Origin: an uncultured Blautia sp.
Lineage (GTDB): Bacteria > Bacillota > Clostridia > Lachnospirales > Lachnospiraceae
Length of the DNA: 64,000 bases
Assembly (NCBI RefSeq): GCF_934424005.1
Contig: NZ_CAKRXI010000001.1
Location: forward strand, 1-64,000
Direction: 5' to 3'
The position numbers and the translations under genes were made by a program. Positions 50,567 through 60,024 of the stretch are shown piece by piece. Numbering within the stretch: position 1 is the stretch's first letter; each line of letters starts with the position of its first letter. The notes below the pieces were generated by a model. That model saw only the letters and a program-made list of their open reading frames with translations. It did no database searches and had not been told where the DNA came from.

Positions 50567-52326
50567 GTTCAGAAATGAATAGAAACGGGGCTGCGGGTTC
50601 TGTGGCTGGGACTTCGAGGAGAAGTGCGGGGAAGATTATGCTGCAGTTGATCGGTTTGATCAGGCCGCTGCTTCATATCATGCTACTTGCGATCATTCTG
50701 GGAACGGCAGGTTATCTTTGTGCGATTTTCCTGACGATTTTGGCGGGGCAGACGATCCTTCGCGGACTTGCTGACGGAGGAGTTGGAATGACATTGCCGG
50801 TGTCACTTTCGGGAAACTTTTTCCTGGGATCCTTAAGCGTAAAGGGGATTTTTATTCTTATGGCAGTGATCGCGGTTTTGCGGGGCGTATTGCATTATGC
50901 GGAACAGTACTGCAATCACTTTATTGCATTTAAATTGCTTGCAATCATCCGTCATAAAGTTTTTGCTGCACTGCGGAAACTTTGCCCGGCGAAACTGGAG
51001 GGACGTGACAAGGGAAGTCTGATTTCCATTATTACGACAGATATTGAACTTCTGGAAGTTTTTTATGCGCACACGATCTCGCCGATCGCGATTGCTGTGT
51101 TGACTTCACTTGTGATGGTCATTTTTATCGGCGGTTATCACCCGGCAGCAGGCGTGTTCGCACTGGCGGCATATCTGGTTGTGGGTATTGTGATCCCGCT
51201 CTGGAATGGCAGAAGAGGCGGCGACAGCGGTATGCAGTTCCGTACAGGGTTCGGCGAGCTGAACAGCTTTGTGCTGGATTCCCTTCGCGGACTGGATGAG
51301 ACGATTCAGTATCAGCAGGGCGCAAAAAGGGCTGCAGAGATGCAGACGCGCTCAGACGGGCTTGCCGGAATGCAGAAGAAACTGAGTAAGATGGAAGGAA
51401 GCCAGCGTTCTGTGACGAATTTGGTGATCTTGCTTGCTTCTTTCGGAATGTTATTTTTGACTTTGAATCTGTATGAACAGGGAAACCTCGGATATGACGG
51501 CGTATTGACCTGCACGATCGCCATGATGGGCTCCTTCGGACCGGTGGTGGCATTGTCGAGCCTTTCCAATAACCTGAACCAGACACTCGCGAGCGGGGAG
51601 AGAGTGTTGGCGATTCTTGAAGAGAAGCCGCAGGTGGAGGAAGTGTCTGGGGAGTGGAAAAACAAAGAAAAAACATTTTCCGGTGCGGATGCCGAACATG
51701 TGACGTTTGCGTATGAGGATGAGACGATTCTGGATGATTATTCTCTGGAGATTCCGGCGGGTAAGATTCTGGGAATTCACGGAGCGAGCGGCTCCGGTAA
51801 ATCAACATTGTTGAAACTTTTGATGCGATTCTGGGATGTGAATTCCGGTACACTTCATGTAGATGGTGAAGATGTAAGGAAGATTCCGACGAAACATCTC
51901 CGTGATATGGAAAGTTATGTGACACAGGAAACACACCTGTTCCACGATTCTATCGCGAACAATATTGCAATTGGAAAGCTGGGTGCGACCCGTGACGAGA
52001 TCATGGAAGCTGCCCGAAAAGCATCCATACATGATTTCATCATGCGCCTGCCCAAAGGTTACGATACAGAAGTCGGCGAACTTGGAGACACCCTCTCCGG
52101 TGGTGAGAAACAGCGAATCGGAATTGCACGTGCATTTCTCCATGACAGCCCGTTCCTTCTTATGGACGAGCCGACCTCAAATCTCGATTCCCTGAATGAA
52201 GGCATCATCCTTAAATCCCTCAGAGAATCTGCCGAAGAAAAGACCGTGGTTCTTGTGTCACACAGGAAATCGACCATGAACGTGGCGGATGTGGTGTTTG
52301 AGATGAAAGAAGGAAGGATCTCTTGA
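50563..52326 (+). CDS. CydC-like ABC exporter half-transporter
   Basis: 587 residues. Membrane domain at ~25-325 and an ABC cassette with Walker A HGASGSGKSTLLKLLMRFW, signature TLSGGEKQRIGIARAFL, Walker B FLLMDEPTSNLD and the H-loop VSHRKST. It forms a heterodimer with the CydD-like protein encoded just before it. The first ~20 residues are low-complexity (SSEMNRNGAAGSVAGTSRRS), like the tail of its partner, as if the intergenic junction had been enlarged. A repeat D copy follows 11 bases after the stop. Confidence 0.85.
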   Translation: MSSEMNRNGAAGSVAGTSRRSAGKIMLQLIGLIRPLLHIMLLAIILGTAGYLCAIFLTILAGQTILRGLADGGVGMTLPVSLSGNFFLGSLSVKGIFILMAVIAVLRGVLHYAEQYCNHFIAFKLLAIIRHKVFAALRKLCPAKLEGRDKGSLISIITTDIELLEVFYAHTISPIAIAVLTSLVMVIFIGGYHPAAGVFALAAYLVVGIVIPLWNGRRGGDSGMQFRTGFGELNSFVLDSLRGLDETIQYQQGAKRAAEMQTRSDGLAGMQKKLSKMEGSQRSVTNLVILLASFGMLFLTLNLYEQGNLGYDGVLTCTIAMMGSFGPVVALSSLSNNLNQTLASGERVLAILEEKPQVEEVSGEWKNKEKTFSGADAEHVTFAYEDETILDDYSLEIPAGKILGIHGASGSGKSTLLKLLMRFWDVNSGTLHVDGEDVRKIPTKHLRDMESYVTQETHLFHDSIANNIAIGKLGATRDEIMEAARKASIHDFIMRLPKGYDTEVGELGDTLSGGEKQRIGIARAFLHDSPFLLMDEPTSNLDSLNEGIILKSLRESAEEKTVVLVSHRKSTMNVADVVFEMKEGRIS

Positions 52327-52337
52327 GAAGAGAAAAG

Positions 52338-52527
52338 AATGTCAAAATAGCGGGAAATCTTCCCCATACGAGAGAGAAGAGCCCCGCTATTTTTGTGCCC
52401 ATTTTATATTTGAAACACCAAGAATTCCTGTGCTTTTTGCCCAGGGGTTGCAAGGGGATGGCAAGTCCCCTTGTGGTTTTTCTTTGTGATGTCATCACAT
52501 AATGACGGGTCCAAGGGCAGTTTCCTT
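52338..52527 (+). repeat. Intergenic direct repeat D, right copy
   Basis: Same order and orientation as 43999-44188: AGCGGGA/CCCGCT terminator hairpin with TTTTTG, GCCCAGGGGTTGCAAGGGGA, a CAAGGGGA/TCCCCTTG stem, TGATGTCATCA and AATGACGGGTCCAAGGG. Differences are scattered single bases and small gaps. It ends the ABC exporter transcript and lies against the 3' end of the convergent dapF gene. Confidence 0.85.
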
Positions 52528-52531
52528 TGAT

Positions 52532-53389
52532 TTACTTATTAAGGAATCCGACTTCAATCTCCCCATCAAATACGGTTGTAGCAGGGCCGGTCATGTAAAC
52601 GAGATTTTCCTGACGATTCCAGAGAATCTGAAGGTCACCGCCGAGCAGCTTCACGGTAACCGGCTGGTCCTCATCTACCAGTCCATTCAGGGTTGAAGCA
52701 ACAGCAACTGCACATGCACCGGTACCGCAGGCAAGTGTCTCGCCGGAACCACGTTCCCATACGCGCATCTGCAGGGTGTGGCGGTCAATCACTTTTACAA
52801 ATTCCGTATTGATACGGTCCGGGAAAGCGATGTGATTTTCGAATTTTGGTCCGATCTTTTCGATATCCAGATCTTTCAGATCATCCATATATACGATCGC
52901 ATGTGGATTTCCCATAGAAACAGCAGTGATGTGGTAAGTAGTTCCATCAACATTCAGTGGCTCATCGATTACCTGCTCTTTTGTGGAAACCACCGGAATC
53001 TGTCTGGAAGTCAGAATTGGTGCGCCCATGTTAACCTTAACAAGAGCAACTTTTCCATCATCACCCAGAGTCAGGTCCAGATATTTAATACCGCTCTTAG
53101 TAGCAACAGAAATATTCGTTTTATTTACAATGCCGTAATCGTAGGCATATTTTGCCACACAGCGAATTCCGTTTCCGCACATGGCACCCTGAGAGCCGTC
53201 CAGGTTATACATATCCATTTCACAGTCTGCCACATCGGATGGCTTGATCAGAATCAGTCCGTCAGATCCGATTCCGAAGTGACGGTCGCTGACAAATTTT
53301 GCGACAGCAGACGGATTACTTACAGTTTCTTCAAAGCAGTTTACATATACATAATCGTTTCCGATTCCATGCATTTTGGTAAATTTCAT
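52532..53389 (-). CDS. dapF: Diaminopimelate epimerase
   Basis: 285 residues. Converts LL- to meso-diaminopimelate for lysine and peptidoglycan. The two catalytic cysteines are seen in MCGNGIRC (Cys 71) and LACGTGACAVA. KMHGIGNDYVYV opens the protein and HFGIGSDGLILI is typical. The start has GAGGAGGATT. It is monocistronic as far as the window shows; 53390-53635 before it holds only A/T-rich promoter sequence. Confidence 0.96.
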   Translation of the reverse strand: MKFTKMHGIGNDYVYVNCFEETVSNPSAVAKFVSDRHFGIGSDGLILIKPSDVADCEMDMYNLDGSQGAMCGNGIRCVAKYAYDYGIVNKTNISVATKSGIKYLDLTLGDDGKVALVKVNMGAPILTSRQIPVVSTKEQVIDEPLNVDGTTYHITAVSMGNPHAIVYMDDLKDLDIEKIGPKFENHIAFPDRINTEFVKVIDRHTLQMRVWERGSGETLACGTGACAVAVASTLNGLVDEDQPVTVKLLGGDLQILWNRQENLVYMTGPATTVFDGEIEVGFLNK

Positions 53390-53635
53390 AAAAATAAATC
53401 CTCCTCATTCAAATAAATATTCTCCCTGATAAAAGTACTTCCCTTTTTAATCGTATTTGGAAAATTCCAAAACAGATTCTATATTTCGAGGTTTTAGTAT
53501 AACGAAAAAATGTTATAGTTTTGTGAAACCAGAGTAAAAAATTACAATTCAATTACAAATATAACATAAATATGCAGAGACTGTATAGCACAGAAACGTT
53601 AAAATTAAGAAATTAAATTGGTTATGAAGGCAGTC

Positions 53636-54862
53636 TCAGATCAATTTCTGCATCTCCGGGAAAGGCCCGAGGCTTCGTTTCAGAATACCTGTTACCTGTG
53701 CAATCAGGATTCCGTAATTGGTAATCGGTACACCCTGATCCTGGCAGCAGGCGATACGGTACTTCATTTCACGTTCGTTTAACATACAGCCACCACAGTG
53801 AACCACCATTTTATAGGAAGAAACATCATCCGGGAATTCTGTGCCCGAAGTAAATTCAAACACCGGTTTCTTTCTTGTATAATTTCGAATCCATTCAGGC
53901 ATCTTGCATGTTCCGATATCTCCGCACTGGCGATGATGCGTACATCCTTCTGCAATCAGGATGCGGTCACCATCTTCAATAGAAGAAAGAGCAGCAACTC
54001 CTTTCAGCTGAGTATCCAGTTCTCCTTTATATCTTGCAAAAAGAATCGAAAAAGAAGTCAGAGTGATATTTTCCGGCACGTCTTTTGAAACACGTGCAAA
54101 TGCCTGGCTGTCTGTAACGACAAGCTTTGGACAGACACCTTGTGCAAGAAAATGATCCAGGGTACTTTTTAATTCAGTATCCCGAACAACGAGAGAAAGT
54201 GCACCACATTCCAGAATATCGCGGATTGTCTGTTGCTGTGGCAGAATCAGACGGCCTTTTGGGGCAGCTTTATCGATTGGGACAACGAGAATGACCAGGT
54301 CGAGGGGTTCGATCAGATCCTGGATCAGAGGATATTTGTGCGTGTCTTCCGGTTTCAGAGAGGCAATTTTTTCTTTCAGTTCCTGGATGTTCATGCCGTC
54401 GGAAGCACTGACCAGAACTTCTCCGGCGCGGACGGACATGGCAAGATCCTTGATCTTTTCGGTAGAAAGCAGATCAATCTTATTATATACGATCAGATAA
54501 GGGATGCCTTTTTTATGAAAACGGTGAATCAGTTCAAGTTCTTCTTCGCCTTTACCGGTCGTACTGTCAATAACAAGAATTGCGATATCTGTTTTGTTCA
54601 AAACCTGATAACTTTTGCGGACACGGAGTGATCCAAGTTCTCCTTCATCATCAATACCGGGAGTATCAATGACCATGACCGGGCCAAGTGGAAGCAATTC
54701 CATGGTCTTGTAGACGGGATCGGTGGTTGTTCCCATAACGGAAGAAACAATTGCGAGATCCTGTCCGGTTACAGCATTGATAACACTGGATTTACCGGCA
54801 TTCCTTTTTCCGAAAAAACTGATATGTACCCGTTCAGAAGCGGGTGTCTGATTCATTCCCAT
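53636..54862 (-). CDS. hydF: [FeFe]-hydrogenase maturation GTPase HydF
   Basis: 408 residues. The G domain has GKRNAGKSSVINAV, the switch region GTTTDPV, DTPGIDDEGELG and NKID. The C-terminal part has the HydF cluster ligands: Cys-x-His in GCTHHRQCGDIGTC, and about 45 residues later HCGGCM. HydF assembles the di-iron subcluster and delivers it to hydrogenase. HydE, HydG and hydrogenase are not in the window. The start at 54862 has GAAGGAGG. Confidence 0.95.
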   Translation of the reverse strand: MGMNQTPASERVHISFFGKRNAGKSSVINAVTGQDLAIVSSVMGTTTDPVYKTMELLPLGPVMVIDTPGIDDEGELGSLRVRKSYQVLNKTDIAILVIDSTTGKGEEELELIHRFHKKGIPYLIVYNKIDLLSTEKIKDLAMSVRAGEVLVSASDGMNIQELKEKIASLKPEDTHKYPLIQDLIEPLDLVILVVPIDKAAPKGRLILPQQQTIRDILECGALSLVVRDTELKSTLDHFLAQGVCPKLVVTDSQAFARVSKDVPENITLTSFSILFARYKGELDTQLKGVAALSSIEDGDRILIAEGCTHHRQCGDIGTCKMPEWIRNYTRKKPVFEFTSGTEFPDDVSSYKMVVHCGGCMLNEREMKYRIACCQDQGVPITNYGILIAQVTGILKRSLGPFPEMQKLI

Positions 54863-54947
54863 AAAATACCTCCTTCATGATGTCTGCTGGACAGACAGTA
54901 AAAAACGAAAAATTTATTGCTATAAATTGTAAAAGTGGATTGATTCT

Positions 54948-54976
54948 ATTATATGAGATATCATCAGGATATTCAA
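54948..54976 (-). promoter_or_regulatory. Promoter of hydF
   Basis: On the minus strand TTGAAT (54976-54971), 17-base spacer, TATAAT (54953-54948). The 360-base divergent gap 54863-55222 holds this and the promoter at 55126; nothing else is seen. Confidence 0.6.
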
Positions 54977-55125
54977 GCAGACACCATGGGTTTTGCGTTA
55001 ACAGAGCTATAAGAAGTGGACTATTAGAAGATAAAAAAGCCTTTAAAAATAAAAAATTATGCATTCTAACAAGGTAAATTGTGAATGTGTCAAAAATTTT
55101 GTATACTTATAAAAGAAAGTATTGC

Positions 55126-55198
55126 TTGTAATTTTGGGATAGTATGATACAATAAGAAAAATGAATAGGAATTATGCAATTTTATGCATAAATATTCC
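55126..55198 (+). promoter_or_regulatory. Promoter and possible ARG boxes of the amino-acid importer
   Basis: TTGTAA (55126-55131), 16-base spacer, TACAAT (55148-55153). Downstream, TGCATAAATATTCC (55185-55198) matches the ARG-box core TGAATAAATATTCA at 12 of 14 positions, and TGAATAGGAATTAT (55162-55175) is a weaker one, 23 bases away. Repression by an ArgR-type protein would be expected from this position. Confidence 0.45.
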
Positions 55199-55222
55199 TG
55201 GAAAAACGAGGAGGAGAACAAA

Positions 55223-56089
55223 ATGAACTTAAAGAAAATTACAGCACTTATGATTGGCGCAGTTATGGTAGTATCCATGGCAGTTCCGGCAATGGCTGAT
55301 GATAAGGTAGAAACTGTTACAGATGGTAAACTTACAGTAGCAACAAGCCCGGACTTCGCACCATATGAATTCTATTCTATTGATGAGGATGGCAACCCGA
55401 CACTTTCCGGATTTGATATGGATCTGGCTCAGTACATCGCAGACAAGATGGGACTGGAACTGGAAGTAGTTCCGATGGACTTTGATGGTGTATTAAGCGA
55501 ACTTTCTCAGAAGAACGTAGACCTTGGCATGGCTGGCCTTTCTCCAGACCCGGCTCGTGAAGATGCTATGGATTTCTCAGATCTGTACTACAAAGGTGGA
55601 CAGTCTTTCGTAACAGTAAAAGACAAAGCAGACCAGTTCAAGACTCTGGAAGATGCAAACAACAAAGATTACTCTATCGGAGCTCAGACAGGTTCTATCC
55701 AGCTTGATCTTGCAAACGAAAATACTCCGGATGCAGATATCGTATCTCTTCCGAAAGTTACCGACCTGATCACAGAGCTTCTGACAGGTAAGATGGATGG
55801 TGCGTTCATCGAGACAGCTGTAGCAGAAAGCTATCAGAAAAACTATCCGGATCTTCAGATCGTATGTGATGTACCATATGATACAGAAGGATCTGCAATT
55901 GGTGTATGCAAAGGAAATGACGGACTTCTCAAAGCTGTAAATGATGCGATTGCAGATGCTCTTGAAGACGGTTCTATGGACAAATTCATCGCAGATGCTA
56001 CAGAGCTTGCAGCAGGACAGACATATGAAGGAACACTGGATGAGAATGGTGCAGTTCCGGAAGCTGATGATTCTGCAGACGCTGAATAA
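55223..56089 (+). CDS. Amino-acid ABC transporter substrate-binding protein
   Basis: 288 residues. Signal peptide ends in AVPAMADD with no lipobox cysteine, unusual for a Gram-positive importer. The binding fold has LTVATSPDFAPYEFY, LSGFDMDLAQYIADKMGLE, GAQTGSIQLD and LITELLTGKMDGAFIE. The type takes polar or basic amino acids. An acidic tail (ENGAVPEADDSADAE) closes it. The ARG-like boxes hint at arginine. ATG 55223 has GAGGAGGAG; the frame open to 55184 lies over those boxes. Confidence 0.9.
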   Translation: MNLKKITALMIGAVMVVSMAVPAMADDKVETVTDGKLTVATSPDFAPYEFYSIDEDGNPTLSGFDMDLAQYIADKMGLELEVVPMDFDGVLSELSQKNVDLGMAGLSPDPAREDAMDFSDLYYKGGQSFVTVKDKADQFKTLEDANNKDYSIGAQTGSIQLDLANENTPDADIVSLPKVTDLITELLTGKMDGAFIETAVAESYQKNYPDLQIVCDVPYDTEGSAIGVCKGNDGLLKAVNDAIADALEDGSMDKFIADATELAAGQTYEGTLDENGAVPEADDSADAE

Positions 56090-56252
56090 TTAGAAAATAT
56101 TTTAAAAGATATTCTTTGCAACACAAACAAAAAATTACGGATTCCTCCCCAGATATATATGGGGAGGAATTGTTGCTGTTTAAACTTAAGTAATTAAGTT
56201 CAGTATTCAGCATGGATATACAAAAATTAACTATACAATGAAAGGAGTTTAT

Positions 56253-57038
56253 ATGGACAGTTTTATTAAATTATCGAATTTTGGCAAAATTGCCCCATAT
56301 GCACAGCTGTTCAGACAGGGCCTCCTCGTAACGGTACTGTTGTCCCTGTTTACAGTTATGATTGGTTTTGTACTTGCGCTGATCCTTGCTCTGATGCGTA
56401 TGTCAAATATCCGTCCGTTCCGTGCCCTGGCGGTAGACCGTAATGGACATCTGAGAGAGGGAGGACCGCTGGTGTGGCTGTCCAAATTTAATCCCCTTTC
56501 TTTTATCGCAACTGCTTATGTAGAGATTCTTCGTTCCACTCCGGTACTGGTACAGATATTTATCATTTACTATGGTGTATTTGGAATGATCGATCTTCCA
56601 TCTTTCCAGATGTTTGGATTTATTAAGTTTAACCGTTTCTTCCCTGGTGTTGTTGCACTTGGTATGAACTCTGGTGCATATCTCTGTGAGATCATCCGTG
56701 CAGGTATTCAGTCCATTGATCAGGGACAGACAGAAGCAGCGCGTTCACTGGGACTCTCCCAGACTATGAACCTGCGTTACATCATTCTTCCACAGGCACT
56801 CAAGAATATCCTTCCGGCGATCGCGAACGAGTTCGTTGTTATCATTAAGGAATCTGCGATCACTTACACCATCGGTGTACAGGATATCATGTCTGCTGTA
56901 AACGCAGTCAAAGGTGCAACATTTATTATCATCGAGCCACTGCTGGTAGCTACAGCCATTTATTTCTGTCTGTGCTTCCCAACCTCCAAACTGATTGCAT
57001 ATTTCGAAAGGAGAATGAGCCATGGCGACAAGCGATAG
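56253..57038 (+). CDS. Amino-acid ABC transporter permease
   Basis: 261 residues of the His/Glu/Gln/Arg opine family. It shows [40 protein letters not shown] and the EAA loop [28 protein letters not shown] (quoted here as [19 protein letters not shown]). A ~15-residue insert at ~55-75 ([11 protein letters not shown]) lengthens the first loop. ATG 56253 has AAAGGAG at the right place. It overlaps the ATPase gene by 17 bases. Confidence 0.92.
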   Translation: MDSFIKLSNFGKIAPYAQLFRQGLLVTVLLSLFTVMIGFVLALILALMRMSNIRPFRALAVDRNGHLREGGPLVWLSKFNPLSFIATAYVEILRSTPVLVQIFIIYYGVFGMIDLPSFQMFGFIKFNRFFPGVVALGMNSGAYLCEIIRAGIQSIDQGQTEAARSLGLSQTMNLRYIILPQALKNILPAIANEFVVIIKESAITYTIGVQDIMSAVNAVKGATFIIIEPLLVATAIYFCLCFPTSKLIAYFERRMSHGDKR

Positions 57039-57798
57039 TCTGATTCAGGTAAGAAACCTTAAGAAACATTATCACAGAGGTGCGATCAAAGCACTGGATG
57101 GTGTGACAGCAGATATCAACAAAGGTGATGTAATGGTAGTTATTGGACCATCCGGTTCCGGTAAATCTACGTTTCTTCGCAGTTTGAATCTTCTGGAAGA
57201 GCCAACTGACGGCGAGATTATTTTCAATGGAGTGGATATTACAAAGAAAAAATATATCGATGCTTCTGGCAAGAAAGTAAAGCTGGATATCGACAGTCTC
57301 CGTCAGAAAATGGGAATGGTTTTCCAGCATTTTAACCTGTTTCCGCATATGACGATCCTAGATAATATGACACTGGCACCGATGAAGGTAAAAGGTGTTT
57401 CCAAAGAAGAGGCAGAGAAAAAAGCCCTGGAGCTTTTGGATCGTGTTGGACTTGCAGACCGTGCAGGGGCATATCCGATTCAGCTTTCCGGTGGACAGAA
57501 ACAGCGTGTTGCAATCGTGAGAGCACTTGCAATGGAGCCGGAGGTTATGCTTTTTGACGAGCCGACATCCGCACTTGATCCGGAGATGGTAGGTGAGGTT
57601 CTGGATGTTATGAAAGAACTGGCAAAAGAAGGCATGACCATGGTCGTGGTAACACATGAGATGGGATTTGCAAGAGAAGTTGGAAACAGAGTTCTTTTTA
57701 TGGCAGATGGAAAACTGATCGAAGAAGGCTCTCCGGCAGATATCTTTGAGAATCCGACCAATCCACGTCTGAAAGAATTTTTATCCAAGGTATTATAG
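57022..57798 (+). CDS. Amino-acid ABC transporter ATP-binding protein
   Basis: 258 residues. Walker [17 protein letters not shown], the Q-loop [17 protein letters not shown], signature [16 protein letters not shown], Walker [16 protein letters not shown] and H-loop VVTHEMGFA. This is the GlnQ/ArtP pattern. The segment [17 protein letters not shown] before the Q-loop is a short insertion. It completes the importer with the two upstream genes. Confidence 0.94.
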   Translation: MATSDSLIQVRNLKKHYHRGAIKALDGVTADINKGDVMVVIGPSGSGKSTFLRSLNLLEEPTDGEIIFNGVDITKKKYIDASGKKVKLDIDSLRQKMGMVFQHFNLFPHMTILDNMTLAPMKVKGVSKEEAEKKALELLDRVGLADRAGAYPIQLSGGQKQRVAIVRALAMEPEVMLFDEPTSALDPEMVGEVLDVMKELAKEGMTMVVVTHEMGFAREVGNRVLFMADGKLIEEGSPADIFENPTNPRLKEFLSKVL

Positions 57799-57805
57799 TA
57801 ACTAA

Positions 57806-57834
57806 GGTGACCGGAGGAGTCTGGTCGCCTTTTT
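57806..57834 (+). terminator. Terminator of the amino-acid importer operon
   Basis: GGTGACC (57806-57812) pairs with GGTCGCC (57823-57829, one G-U pair), followed by TTTTT. Confidence 0.75.
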
Positions 57835-57905
57835 GGGTTTTATAAAGCAAAATTCATGGAGTTTGAAGTAGACTTGTCCACTTTGACAGAAAGAAGGTAC
57901 GATAC

Positions 57906-59345
57906 ATGACAGTAGAAAAACAGTCTGCATTGCAGACGATTGAAGACAAAAGAGACCTGATCACCGGCATTGCCGATAAGATCTGGGAGTTTGCGGAGCT
58001 TTCCCTTCAGGAATTTAAATCCGCGGAAACTTACTGCGAAGCACTGGAAAAAGAGGGATTTGAGGTAGAGCGTGGAACCTGCAACATTGAGACTGCTTTT
58101 GCAGCATCTTATGGAAAAGGCCGCCCGTACATCGGAATCCTTGCAGAATATGATGCGCTTTCCGGACTTTCTCAGGAGGCCGGTCTGACAGAGCGTAAAG
58201 AGATCCATGCAGGTGGAAACGGACATGGCTGCGGCCACAATATACTTGGAGCAGGAGCTTTTGCGGCTGCACTTGGAATTAAGGCATATCTGGAACAGAA
58301 TGATGTTTCCGGAACAGTGATCCTTTACGGATGCCCGGGAGAAGAGGGCGGTGCTGCAAAAGCGTTTATGGCGCGTGACGGTCTCTGGAAAAAGCTGGAT
58401 GCGGCACTCACTTGGCATCCGGAAGACGTCAATGAGGTGGCGACAGGTTCTTCAAACTCCTGTATCCAGACGCAGTACAAGTTTACCGGTATCGCTTCTC
58501 ACGCGGCAGGAGCCCCGGAAATGGGCCGTAGTGCGCTTGATGCAGTCGAGCTTATGAATATTGGTGTGCAGTTCTTAAGAGAGCATATGAGCGATAAGGC
58601 GCGTATTCATTATGCAATCACAGATGCCGGCGGATGCAGCCCGAATGTGGTACAGCCTCGTGCAAGCGTTCTTTATATGGTCCGTTCTAACCATGTGGCA
58701 GAGGCAGTGGAGCTTCAGAAACGTGTGGATAAGATCGCAGAGGGTGCTGCTCTGATGACAGAGACGACTTATGAAAAGAAATTCATAGACGGTCTTGCAG
58801 ATACCGTAAGCAACTTTGCACTGGAGAGAGTTCTCTACAAGAATTTTGAAGAACTTGGTGTGCCGGAATATACAGAAGAAGAAAATGCATATGCGGATGC
58901 ACTGGCTGAGACTTATGATTCCAGCGGTGTACCTGGAGTTGCAGCAGAAAATGATGAGACTGCAAGAGAACAGGTAGAGAAGATGCAGAAAGAGTACGGA
59001 CATGCGATGAATGCATTTCTGACACCTCTGTATCAGAAGGATGCCTTTAAGGCTGGCTCCACTGATGTTGGAGATGTAAGCTGGCTGACACCAACCGCAC
59101 AGATCCATGTGGCAGCATGGCCGAATGGATGCCCGGGACACAGTTGGCAAAATGTTTCCTGTGACCGCACAGAGATTGGCCATAAAGCAGCGGTCCACGC
59201 AGGAAAAGTTATTGCAGCAACCGCAATTGACCTGATTGAAGATACATCTCTCTTGGATGAGGCAAGAGCAGAATTTGAAAAGAGAACAAAAGATGGTTTT
59301 GTCTGCCCGATACCGGCAGATGCAGTTCCGGTGATTCCGGATTAA
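57906..59345 (+). CDS. M20-family amidohydrolase (AbgB-like)
   Basis: 479 residues. A metal-dependent hydrolase of the M20D group. The metal-site regions are GILAEYDALSG, GGNGHGCGHNILG and CPGEEGGAAKAFM; the dimerisation lid lies at ~190-310. Relatives cleave p-aminobenzoyl-glutamate or N-acyl amino acids. Following an amino-acid importer, it may act on an imported amidated amino acid, which is inferred. A likely ribosome site AAGAAGG precedes the ATG. Confidence 0.88.
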   Translation: MTVEKQSALQTIEDKRDLITGIADKIWEFAELSLQEFKSAETYCEALEKEGFEVERGTCNIETAFAASYGKGRPYIGILAEYDALSGLSQEAGLTERKEIHAGGNGHGCGHNILGAGAFAAALGIKAYLEQNDVSGTVILYGCPGEEGGAAKAFMARDGLWKKLDAALTWHPEDVNEVATGSSNSCIQTQYKFTGIASHAAGAPEMGRSALDAVELMNIGVQFLREHMSDKARIHYAITDAGGCSPNVVQPRASVLYMVRSNHVAEAVELQKRVDKIAEGAALMTETTYEKKFIDGLADTVSNFALERVLYKNFEELGVPEYTEEENAYADALAETYDSSGVPGVAAENDETAREQVEKMQKEYGHAMNAFLTPLYQKDAFKAGSTDVGDVSWLTPTAQIHVAAWPNGCPGHSWQNVSCDRTEIGHKAAVHAGKVIAATAIDLIEDTSLLDEARAEFEKRTKDGFVCPIPADAVPVIPD

Positions 59346-59350
59346 AGATT

Positions 59351-59394
59351 AAAAAAGAAGCCGCTCCATTCAGGAGTCGGCTTCTTCTTTTTTA
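59351..59394. terminator. Bidirectional terminator between convergent genes
   Basis: AAAGAAGCCG and CGGCTTCTT flank a CTCC/GGAG inner stem, with A-runs before and T-runs after, so it can end transcription from both sides. Its right arm lies inside the last codons of the CBS gene. Confidence 0.8.
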
Positions 59395-59816
59395 CGAAGA
59401 ATGCTTAATTCTTTCATTTCTTTGTAACAGTATTTGATGATTTCTTTACGTGTGATGATTCCGATGAAATATCCCTGATCATCAACTACCGGGACGTAAT
59501 TCTGATTGATCGCACGATCCAGAAGGTCTTCCATATCAGCATCTGCGTGTACCGGTTTATAAGTGGCGCGTCGTGGGATAGCCATGATGGAGACGTTTTC
59601 CATTTCCTTCAGGTCAGTGCTGTTGATATTCAGTCGTCTGATGCCCCATAGAATATCCCCCTCGGAAATCGTGCCGGTATAACGGCCATCCATACTCAGG
59701 AGAGGAATACAGGAGAATTTGCGGTGCTCCATCTTCTCAACAGTCTGGCGAAGTGTCTCGTCCTCAAATATATAGGCTACATCACTTTTGGGTGTCAGGA
59801 AAAATAAAATATTCAC
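59370..59816 (-). CDS. CBS-domain pair protein
   Basis: 148 residues holding two CBS motifs (residues ~8-65, EDETLRQTVEKMEHRKFSCIP, and ~75-135, ADADMEDLLDRAINQNYVPV). Such pairs bind adenine nucleotides and regulate partners. It starts at GTG 59816 with CGAGGT upstream. The partner is unknown. Confidence 0.85.
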   Translation of the reverse strand: MNILFFLTPKSDVAYIFEDETLRQTVEKMEHRKFSCIPLLSMDGRYTGTISEGDILWGIRRLNINSTDLKEMENVSIMAIPRRATYKPVHADADMEDLLDRAINQNYVPVVDDQGYFIGIITRKEIIKYCYKEMKELSILRKKEEADS

Positions 59817-59903
59817 GGTAAGTACCTCGGTCTTTCATATATGTTGCAGCTGTGAACAGCTGATGTATATTTACTGAAACAATTTATGTCAGTTGCTATT
59901 GAT

Positions 59904-59932
59904 ATGATAGTATGAAGGTACCTGTCTGTCAA
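59904..59932 (-). promoter_or_regulatory. Promoter of the CBS gene
   Basis: On the minus strand TTGACA (59932-59927), 17-base spacer, TATCAT (59909-59904). Confidence 0.6.
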
Positions 59933-60024
59933 TAATTCAATTATTAAAATTTGGTGAAATCATACTATAGAAGAAATGTTTAGTAGTAACTTTTACAGCA
60001 GATTTACGTTACTGATCACTTCTT

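Noticed and set aside
43999-52527. Repeated intergenic blocks considered as CRISPR or transposon ends
   Set aside because: There are only two copies, ~190 bases long, without spacers, transposase or terminal inverted repeats; they are reported as direct repeats instead.
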